Assembly (NCBI GenBank): GCA_030411725.1
Contig: MU839830.1
Span: 372,001 to 436,000 of the forward strand
Reading direction: 5' to 3'
From: Echria macrotheca
Lineage: Eukaryota > Ascomycota > Sordariomycetes > Sordariales > Schizotheciaceae
Length of the DNA stretch: 64,000 nucleotides
Under the pieces are notes generated by a model. That model was not told where the DNA came from and ran no database searches. It saw only the letters and a program-made list of their open reading frames with translations. A program made the position numbers and the translations under genes. Of the stretch, positions 10,591-19,932 are shown one piece after another (position 1 is the stretch's first letter; the number at the start of each line of letters is the position of its first letter).

Positions 10591-10990
10591 TGCTTATCCA
10601 GTGCTGGCGATAACTCAAATCAAATCAAATCCACCCTGGACTTGACTTGGCTTGGCAAATCGGCACCTGGATTTGATTTGGGAGGGGCCAGATTTGGCTT
10701 GATTTAAAATATTTGCTAAATTTGCCATATATATATATATATCCCTAACCCTGGACCTGACCCTGACCATCCAGCTCCCGGGATGCTCATTCCCAGACTT
10801 CCCGTCACCCCGAGGCGTAGGTAACAGCTCACGTGCAGCTCCACATACAAATCGACAAATCTCGCAAATCTGAGGGCTTCCGGATTTGGCTTGATTTGAC
10901 CTCATTTTATGTGGATTTGAGTTGGCTCGATTTGATTTGGCTCGATTTGATTTGGCAGGATTTGGCTCATCGCCAGCACTGCTGCTTATC
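10591..10990. mobile_element. Non-autonomous MITE with hAT-like ends and target-site duplication
   Basis: The element spans about 10599-10981 (383 bp) and has no plausible gene. Its ends are inverted copies of CAGTGCTGGCGAT (left 10599-10611, right 10969-10981 on the opposite strand), followed on both sides by subterminal CAAATC/CCAAATC repeats in mirrored orientation. The sequence TGCTTATC lies on both sides (10591-10598 and 10983-10990), one base off flush at the right end. An 8-bp duplication plus inverted repeats beginning CAG is the pattern of hAT-superfamily elements. The interior has a (TA)n tract near 10726-10742. Family assignment is inference; the terminal repeats and duplication are directly visible. 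Confidence 0.85.
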
Positions 10991-11282
10991 AGGGTGAATG
11001 CGGGGTACACCAACGTCCCACCTTAGCTTGCATGAGACGGTATGGACGAGCGGATACAGCAAACGGGACGAGAAAGGGCCTGGAGGAGAGAGGGGACGGG
11101 ACGAGGAGGGAGGGGATCCATTTAGCATCTCGGGAGACGGGAGTTACCTCTGTCGCGTCAATTCCTTTTTCTTTTCATCTCAATTGCCTTCTTGGCCATT
11201 GTTGTTTTATCATTCCACTAGCTAAAGATATATACAATTACTTAGGCCAAAGAAGGTTGAGTAGTTCTCCAAAAACAACAAG

Positions 11283-13937
11283 ATGCATCTCGTGCCAAGA
11301 GAGGTTATTATCCCCCCCCCCCCTTTTTCTCACCATCTCTCTCATACAAAAACACACTGTATATATACTTACCCAACATGACATGACATGTAGCTCGACA
11401 AGCTCGCCATCTCCCAGCTAGGCTTCCTCGCCCAGCGCCGCCTGGCGAGGGGCGTGAAGCTGAACCACTCGGAGGCGACGGCGCTCATCGCCAACAACCT
11501 GCAGGAGCTCATCCGCGATGGCGACCACAGCGTCGCCGACCTCATGGCGCTGGGCGCCACCATGCTCGGCCGCCGGCACGTGCTGCCGTCGGTGCCGGCC
11601 ACGCTGCACGAGATCCAGGTCGAGGGCACGTTCCGGACCGGCACGTATTTGGTGACTGTGCACAACCCCATCGCCACCGACGACGGCGACCTCGCGCGCG
11701 CGCTGTATGGGAGTTTCCTGCCGGTGCCAGCGCAGGATTTGTTTGAGCTGCCTGGCCCGGAGGCTTACGAGGCTGCGAGCAGGCCGGGGGCCGTGGTGTG
11801 TGTGAGAGACAAGCCGGTGACGCTGAATGAGGGGCGGAGGAGGATTCGACTGAAGGTAACGAGTAAGGGGGACAGGCCTATTCAAGTGGGAAGCCATTAT
11901 CACTTTGTCGAGACGAATCCGCTGCTCGAGTTTGATCGCGCCAGGGCGTACGGGTTTCGGCTGGATATCGCGGCCGGCACGTCGGTGCGGTTCGAGCCGG
12001 GGGATACCAAGACGGTTGCGCTGGTCGAGATTGGCGGCGACAGGGTCATTCGGGGCGGCAACTCGCTCGCCTCGGGCAAGGTGGATGCGGCTCGCGCTGA
12101 GGAGATCATCACGAAGCTGCAGGAGGCCGGGTTTTGTCACCTGCCGGAGCCCGATGGCGATGGTGTGTTGGTCACCGAGGCGTTCCGGATGGAGCGCGCG
12201 GCGTATGCGACCATGTTCGGCCCCACGGTCGGCGACACGGTCCGGCTCGGGGCCACGGATCTGTGGATCAAGGTCGAGAAGGACTTTACCGTGTACGGGG
12301 ACGAGTGCAAGTTTGGGGGCGGCAAGACGCTGCGCGAGGGCATGGGGCAGGCCACCGGCCGGCCGGACAAGGAGACGCTGGATCTCGTGGTGACGAACGC
12401 GCTGGTGGTGGACTGGACGGGCATCTACAAGGCCGACATTGGCGTGAAGGAGGGCGTGATTGTGGGCATCGGCAAGGCCGGCAACCCGGACGTCATGGAC
12501 GGCGTCACGCCGGGCATGGTGGTCGGCAGCTGCACGGATGTCGTGGCCGGCGAGGGCAAGATCATCACGGCCGGCGGTCTGGACACGCACATCCACTTCA
12601 TCTGCCCGCAGCAGGCGTACGAGTCGATCGCCTCCGGGATTACCACCATGCTAGGCGGCGGCACCGGTCCGAGTGCCGGGACCAACGCGACGACCTGCAC
12701 GCCGGGCGCGCACTACATGCGCCAGATGTTGCAGGCGTGCGACACGCTGCCCATCAACATCGGCATCACGGGCAAGGGCAACGACAGCGACCCGACGGCG
12801 CTGCGCGACCAGGTGCGCGCCGGCGCGTGCGGCCTGAAGCTGCACGAGGACTGGGGCACCACGCCGGCGGCCATCGACTCGTGCCTGGGCGTGTGCGACG
12901 AGCTGGACGTGCAGTGTTTGATCCACACGGACACGCTCAACGAGTCCGGCTTCGTGGAGTCGACCATCGCCGCCTTCAAGGGGCGAACAATCCACACGTA
13001 CCACACCGAGGGCGCCGGCGGCGGGCACGCGCCCGACATCATCAGCGTGGTCGAGCACCCCAACGTGCTGCCGTCGTCGACGAACCCGACGCGGCCGTAC
13101 ACGCGCAACACGCTGGACGAGCACCTCGACATGCTGATGGTGTGCCACCATCTGTCCAAGGACATACCCGAGGACGTGGCCTTCGCCGAGAGCCGGATCC
13201 GCGCCGAGACCATCGCGGCCGAGGACGTGCTGCACGACCTCGGCGCCATCAGCATGATGAGCAGCGACAGCCAGGCCATGGGGCGGTGCGGCGAGGTCGT
13301 CCTGCGCACGTGGAACACGGCGCACAAGAATAAGCTGCAGCGCGGCGTGCTGCCGGAGGACGAGGGGACCGGGGCGGATAATTTTAGGGTCAAGCGCTAC
13401 GTGAGCAAGTATACCATCAACCCGGCGCTGGCGCAGGGCATGGCCCATCTGGTCGGGAGTGTCGAGGTCGGCAAGCTGGCTGATCTGGTGGTCTGGGATC
13501 CGGCTTGGTTCGGGACGAAGCCGAGCTTGGTTATCAAGAGCGGGCTGATTGCTTGGGCTATGATGGTTTGTTTTTTTCTGTCTCATTCTTTGAGTATGAT
13601 ATTGATATTGAAACAGGGTGACCCGAACGCATCGATCCCCACGATCCAGCCCGTGATCGCGAGGCCCATGTTCGCCCCGCTCGTCCCCGAGACGAGCGTG
13701 CTGTTTGTGTCGCGGGCGAGCGTCGAGAGCGGCGTGGTTGCAAGCTATGGACTGAGGAAGAGGGTCGAGCCGGTGAGGGGCTGTCGGACGGTCGGGAAGA
13801 GGGATATGAAGTTCAATGATGCGATGCCGAGGATGAAGGTCGATCCGGAGAGGTATACTGTCGAGGCGGATGGGAAGGTTTGTGAGGCGGAGCCTAGTGA
13901 GGTCTTGCCGCTTACGCAGGGGTATTTTGTGTATTAA
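11283..13937 (+). CDS. ure1: Urease (single-chain fungal type)
   Basis: join(11283..11303,11394..13565,13617..13937), 837 aa, the usual fungal length. Urease hydrolyses urea to ammonia and carbon dioxide in the cytosol and needs nickel. Exon 1 is 21 nt (MHLVPRE), and exon 2 opens LDKLAISQLGFLAQRRLARG, matching the gamma-subunit-like N-terminus. Then come the beta-like region (NPLLEFDRARAYGFRLDIAAG) and the alpha catalytic domain. Nickel ligands and active-site elements are seen: HIHF (about 406), the carbamylated Lys in GLKLHEDWG (about 489), HTEGAGGGHAPD, the flap MVCHHLS (about 590) and the metal Asp in SSDSQAMGR (about 632). The last intron is 51 nt and keeps the frame open, so it looks like coding sequence unless removed. 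The first donor, GTTATT, is atypical. The enzyme needs UreD/F/G-type accessory proteins, which are not in the window. Confidence 0.96.
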
Positions 13938-15986
13938 TCTGTTGTTCTTTTTTTTTGCTTTGGGAGGGAAAGGGGGAGCGCGTGGGGGTGGGGGGGGGGG
14001 GGGGAGTATATTATGGGTTTGAAGTTTTGATTGTGTGGTTGCTGGATGCGGTTTGATGCTGATTTTGGGACCTGTGTGTTTGTGTGTGTGTTTATCTGAT
14101 GAAATTTGGTTCTTTCTGTATGTGTGGTTTTATGATTGTGTGTCTGAAAAGCAAGCGGATATGTGTGTGGCAGCGGATGGTTCTTGATAGTTAGTTCTCC
14201 CCCTATTTCTTCTCTTCTTATTATTACAAACCTGTGCTGCGCAGTATAAAAGTTACGAAGAAAAAAAAAGATTGATCAACATAAATTGGGTAACAGGAGC
14301 TACCTGAATTACGAATACGAGGAGGGTTTGCCTCGCTTCGAAACTTAATATATAAGGATGAATAATGTATATGTATGTATACTTGGTGAAGGAACCGATA
14401 TGGAAAATCTTTTGCTCTATGGGGGAGGGTAATGGGATGATGATAGCGGGTGTGGATTGAGAAAAAGAATAGCGTTTTGTAAGGGGTGAGATTTTTTTTG
14501 GAGCTACTAACTGGCAACTAATCGCAGGGTGGGACTGGTTATACTTTTCCCCTGGGCCCCTTGGAAGGTGGAATGTCCGGGAGTATTTGGATGTGTGTGT
14601 GGTTACCCCTAGTTTAAAACCCTCCAAGTCGTTGATATTGCGGTGACGTTGCAAAATAACATCCCTTGGAATTTGTGCTAGTAGAAGTAGATGGTCTACA
14701 GACGTGGTGTTCAGCTAATCAATAGGAGGTATGCTTGGGTAAGTTACCTTCCTTGGGATACACGGGTAGCTAGGTAAGTCGAGTGGTTACGTCTCCGTGT
14801 AAGTTGTTTACATACTCCCTGGCAACCAAACAAGCAGAGTGCTGTAGAACGGAAACTGGAAAGGGATAAGATGTCAATCTGCCTAGGATATCCACCTCCG
14901 TCTGTATACCTGGGAGTGCTAATATTGTTTACGAGAGATTTATACGAGAGAGTGTTGGATGTCGAACCAGGAAAGCAGCGAACGGCCAGGTTACCCCTTC
15001 GACAACCGGTATTCTATCCCTCTCTCTCTTCAGTGGTGTTCTTGCTTTGCTGTACAGATTCCACAACAAGGGTCAAATCTCAGAAATTTTATTTCTTGTT
15101 GAATCCAGATTTTCAAGCGCAAAGGCTGTGTCAACATTGTCCAGGTAACTCGAGGTTTAAGGAGACAAGTTTGCTGGCTTATAACGTCCATCCGTCTGTT
15201 GGCAGCTTGGCAACTAAGATGCCACTACTATGCCATACCTGCTGATCCGCTGAGAAGAAATTCCGCGGGCGATTACAGGTTTTGGGAGACCGTAGGACAT
15301 CCGCCTGTAGTATAGCTGTTAGGCCCTCCAGAAGTAAACACGCCCCTCCCCTGTCTGATAGTCTCTCTCCCTCACACACAGGCGAGCTGCACCATTCCTC
15401 CAGCAGATGGCAGACTCGAGCCAAGCTATCGAACAGCCCGCGAGGCTCTACAGGCTTTACCGTCAAACCTCCTACTGACCATTTCTCAAGAACACGCCCG
15501 ACTGACTGTTGACACACGAAACTTGACGAGAATTTATTGAAGCAGCTCAGCGACGACTGTACGGATTACCAGAGCAGAAATTCACGCCCCCATACAATCC
15601 TGCGTGACTACAGACCTCGACTTCAACATCTGACGTCCAACTCATGAAACGGTGTGCATACTGCATTGCCATACATAGGATTCATACCCATACGCCAACA
15701 AATAAATACAACTGACGTCCGCCCAGTCCAGTCCACCCAGAAACGCGTCTCCACAGCCCCAGCCGCCCATCCCGCAGATTTTCAGAAGTGCCCGATCCAA
15801 ACGTCGTCATCAATCATACAATAGAAAACATGCCCAAACCCGAGAACAGTGTGCGTTGTCCGCCGAGCCCGATAACACTACACCAAAGCACAAATGGCAG
15901 CGGCGAGGGTATCATAGCACAGAAAACGGAAAGCGCCAGGTATCATAAGAAAACCCCAGACAAAAAAGAGACCAACCTCAGGGCTC
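13938..15986. other. Gene-poor stretch between urease and HMG-box gene
   Basis: About 2 kb without a supported gene. It begins with a poly-G run (about 13990-14004) and GT-rich sequence in the urease 3' flank, and continues AT-rich to about 14700. Short frames (for example 14871-15245) show no domain or codon signal. No tRNA, 5S rRNA or transposon ends were found by eye. It is convergent, so it holds two 3' UTRs plus unexplained sequence. Confidence 0.55.
13984..14004. repeat. G-rich homopolymer run
   Basis: G5-T-G15-like run about 50 bp after the urease stop. It could form a G-quadruplex on the plus strand, which is inference only. Confidence 0.8.
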
Positions 15987-17318
15987 CTAGCCGCTCTTGG
16001 TCTTCTTGCGACCAGACTTCTTGGGTTCCTCGATCTCGGCAGCCTTGGACGTCCGCTTGCGCTTCTTCGCTTCGGGGCTAACGGGCGTCGCCACGGGCTT
16101 AGCGGGCTCGGCCTCGGTCGCCGGTGTAGCGGTCTTGCGCTTCCGCGTCTCCTTCTTCTTGGGCGTCTTGGCCGTCGGAGCAGGCTCCTCCTCCGAGGCT
16201 TCTTCGACGGCCGCGCTGTCCTGAAGCTGCTGCGCGATCGCATCCTGTACGTCGCCCGCACCCTCATCGACTTCCTTCCCGGTCGGCATCTCAATGCTGA
16301 ACTCCTCGGCGTACTTAAGCGCCTCGGCATCACTCATGTTCTTGGCGTCCGGGTTGCCGTGCTTGTAGGAATGCACACGTGCGTTGTAGAGGCGCAGGTT
16401 GTACTGGTAAGCAGTGTTCCAGCCAGCCTTCTCGCCAGGGTTCATCACCGACCAGCGGCGCTGGCCCTCCTCCTGGACGGCACCCTTGGGCGCATCCTCA
16501 CCCAGATCGTTCGCAATGATGGGACGAGCGGTCTGCATGTAGAGGAAGTACGGGGTGAGGGGACGCTTCGGCGCGTTGGGGTCATGAGTGCGCTTCTTAC
16601 GCTCCTTCTTTTCCTCAACGGCCGGTGGCGGCGCCACTCCCGTAAACTGGGCCAGCTGGCCGAACCCGAACTGCTGCTCAATGTCACCAGCCTCCAAGTT
16701 GGTGCCCTCACCAAGGAGGAGGTTAGTCTGGCGCAGATAATCCTGCGAAAAGCTCTTGATCAAATCCTGGATCGTAGACAGGCGTTGATAGACCTGTGCT
16801 GGGTTAGCGACGTGTCATCCAGAAGCAGTGTGTGTAAACCGATGTGCGTCTGTGCGTTGTTGATGTTGGGATACCATGAGATGAAGTAAACATGAGGGCT
16901 CGCCGCGCATGCAACCGAGCCGACGCGCTGCAATGAAAAGAGCGAAATCGCTGTCACACGTTGACGGCCTGACTTGTGCGATCCCAACTGTCTACGTGGC
17001 ATTCGGTGCCCAGGTTGTTGGTGCGCGACGCGTTGAGAGATTCATTCATCGCAACTCCATTTGCGTGTTTACGCGCCGGGGTTGCGATAAGAGGCAGCGG
17101 GATGGATGACGTGTTGTGAGTGCGGGGATGGTAGAGGGGCAGTCGGATGGGGCGCGATGCGATCATGGAGAGCGACTTACAGAGTCGCGGACGCGGACGA
17201 AATTTTCCACATCAATGACTGGAGGCGCCTTCGCAGGGGCAACAGCTACAGGTTGAGGAGGTGCAGCGGCAACCGGCTTGGGGGCGTCGGCGGCCTTGTT
17301 CTTTGGTTGACGAGGCAT
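15987..17318 (-). CDS. HMG-box chromatin protein
   Basis: complement(join(15987..16793,17181..17318)), 314 aa. Exon 1 encodes MPRQPKNKAADAPKPVAAAP followed by a Pro/Ala-rich stretch and VIDVENFVRVRDS. Exon 2 continues VYQRLSTIQDLIKSFSQDYL, phase 0 on both sides. A single HMG box follows at about residues 120-195, marked by DPNAPKRPLTPYFLYMQTAR and RRWSVMNPGEKAGWNTAY. The C-terminal third is Lys/Ala/Pro/Glu-rich with nuclear-localisation-like KKRKR and GRKKTK. HMG-box proteins bend DNA and act in chromatin or transcription; the specific target is unknown. The intron of 387 nt is long for this genome. I saw no box C (TGATGA) in it that would suggest a snoRNA. The fungal HmbC/Hmo1-like group is the nearest idea, uncertain. 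Confidence 0.9.
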
Positions 17319-19932
17319 CTTAACGGTGTTGCGGAGAGCTTGACGTCGTTCTTGCGGGTGGTTGCGAGTTGTTCCAAAAAAGTAGCGGGGGAGCGCTGCG
17401 AAAGGCTTGTCGCGATTGTGGACAAGGCCCAAAGCTGTGAGGAGACGAGGGTGCTGAAGACGCCGAAATGAAAGGTGAGAACAGGAGGAAAAAAATTCGG
17501 GCGAATTTTGGGGGATGCGGGGGGTATCCGAAAATATAGGTGTGGCACTGGGAGCGCTGATTTACTGCCCTGGTGCTGAAATTCGGGGAGCGAGAAAAAA
17601 ATCTGTCTGCTGAGCTCAGTGGGCACCCCTCCCAATTGAAATGCCCTCCGCACCGCACCTGGCAAGGGCCTCGACCACAGCCTCGACTGCAAATAGGCGC
17701 CCACACCCGTTGCCCGCTGGCCTGCCTGTTCCGCAATCGCTCCACGCAACAACAACAACAGTGCCTCGCACAGCGAGTCTTCTGGTGCGACCGGCCAGAG
17801 GTGCACTAACTGCCAGCCCCCTCTAATTCCGCACCAGCGCTGTCACTCTCCCTCGCACCGCTTCGTCTCTCGCTACCATGATGTGCGTCACGGATTTCCA
17901 AAATACTATTCAACCGCTTGCTCGTGGCAGTCAAACCATCAATATTCTGATAATACAAGTTTTTGCACGCAGCTTTGCGCTGTTGTTCAGCCGCTGGCCG
18001 CTATGCTGCCGTCCCGGGGCCGTGTTGATCTGTAGCTGCTGTTCTCGAGGTACTGGCTGCGACGGCGCCGACGGGTGTTGGGGTACTTGAGGCCCATTGT
18101 TCAGCGGTTCCAGGTTGTTGAACAGCGAGCTGATTGTCGTTACGCGAATCCGCAGCAGTATCCAATGGGGGGTGATTTTTCAGCCTATGAGACGCAGCAG
18201 CGTCTACAAATGGCAGGGGTCTTCAAACAGCGGGCACTCGGGATGTTCGGCGCTGATTTGCCTGCCAGTGATTCCAGGTCACCCACCTTCCCCTCCATCC
18301 CCTCGTTGTCTGCTCCCAAATTCCCTCACTCTTCTGTCGCGCCCGCCACCCACCTGCGTGCCTCCATCTCCAACGTCGTCCTCCAGCGACGATGCGCTAT
18401 TGACCCGCCGTTGCAATAGTGGCTCAATGCCTTGTAGGCGGCAACCAAATCAACCATGTCTGTTGCAGGCGATTAACCCGCCTTCCACCAGGTTTCAGGT
18501 CCGAGCACTGCTTTATTGCGCTGCCGTCCCCCCAAAGCTCAGCAGGCGCGATAGGAATATGCCTCTGGACTGCATCTTGTTTCTATTCCCAAGGGCTTGC
18601 ACTGTCCACCGCCATTAGAATACACAACGCACCCGCGATCCAGTGTTGATACCCTGTGTACGGATATATCCTGGCGCATACCCTCAGCGCCAGACCGGAC
18701 CATGTTGAGACTAGCATGCTATCCCATTCCCTCTGTTCCTCAGGCACTCTGATACAGAGCTGTTAGATTTCTGCACATCCAGCCTGCTTGCACTGCTGAG
18801 AATGAGGGCCGGCCGACCTCCGTTCTGATCTTGACGCGTCTGCCTCTGACCTTGGGCTTCGGCTTGACATGGTGGGGCAAATCAACGGAAAGGCTTGGCG
18901 ATCGCAGCGCGCAATTCTGAAAGCTCAGGCCACCCAGATCTGCATGTGAAGCCTGAGGCTTGTCGGCCCACCGAACAGCTCATTGTCTCACACAACCCCG
19001 CTTGCCCGCTCGCGCCCACATCCACACCCTCCCAGTTTTCCATCAAGTTGGACAGCGACGTGGTTGTGCGCTGAAGGTTATGTCACAGTACGATATTGGC
19101 GGCGGGTATATCTCGAACTCAGCGATTTATTCAACAGTAAATTATTTCGGCCACAACGTGGCGCAACCTGGAACGGGCTCAGGCGCAAAGCTGTGTTGTT
19201 TGAGACAGCCTTCCGCGGGGTTGTCTGAGGTCCACAAAAACCCGAAGACCCCGTCAACGCGTTTTTAACATCTAGAACATAAAAGTGTAGATTTACGTGC
19301 ACTGAAAAGTTCAACCTCTTCTCGATCAACGGATGAGAACAACGTTCAGGCATCGATGGCTCTGTTTGGTCACATCTTGGGCTTTGCGCAGGAGTCAAGC
19401 TGCATGCATGTGCGGCAGGCAACCCGACCTGACTTGGCTCCTCGGGACTTGAGTGACATGGCTCCTGGCAGGTGGCGTCAGCCAAATGTCAAGTACCCCC
19501 GCAGCAGAGCTCAAGCTCGGAGCGACCCCTCGTCCAGCTTCGCCGTGCCCCTCTCCTCCACCCCCTCCATGGCCCCGCCAGATGATACAAGCTGAACAAA
19601 GTCTTGGCATGTTTCTGATTGCCTAGACAATGCTCGAGATACGAATGGATGGCCCTAGAACAGCCACAGGCCGTGCAAGAATTAGAATTACCAGCCCAGC
19701 GCCAAAGATGCGGCCTCCAGGATTTCATCCTTCCCCCTCTAGCAAACACCCCCTCCAACAGCTCCTTTCCTACAAACTTGCAACATAAGGTATTTATTCC
19801 ACCTCTCTATCTTCCTAGTATCACTCGTTGCGAGGATTCCTGTCCCGATCGATACTGATTATTGAAAGAATTACTTTTCGTTGAACCCCGCACACCCCGC
19901 CACCGAGCAAGATCGTGGTCCAACCCGTCAAC
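17319..19932. other. Gene-poor stretch between HMG-box gene and het-C
   Basis: About 2.6 kb of divergent intergenic sequence, the longest in the window. It must carry the promoters of both flanking genes. Frames of up to about 185 codons occur but are proline/serine-rich, lack recognisable motifs and overlap each other. No RNA gene or inverted-repeat element was recognised. Confidence 0.55.

Noticed and set aside
10742..10758. Telomere-like CCCTAACCC inside the MITE
   Set aside because: Only about one and a half repeat units. It is not a telomeric tract and is better explained as element sequence.
10615..11013. 132-codon minus-strand frame over the MITE
   Set aside because: It merely translates the CAAATC subterminal repeats (KSNRAKSNRA...) and crosses the element boundary.
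11418..12596. 392-codon antisense frame and a 399-codon second sense frame (12134-13333) across urease
   Set aside because: Both are Arg/His/Ala-rich shadows created by GC-rich third positions in urease. They have no domains or independent support.
17246..17806. 186-codon minus-strand frame upstream of the HMG-box gene
   Set aside because: Overlaps the first coding exon in another frame and has no conserved motif. It is treated as promoter and 5' UTR.
18075..18618. 114- and 173-codon frames in the gene-poor stretch
   Set aside because: Ser/Pro-rich with no domain, signal or codon bias, overlapping each other. Insufficient support for a gene.
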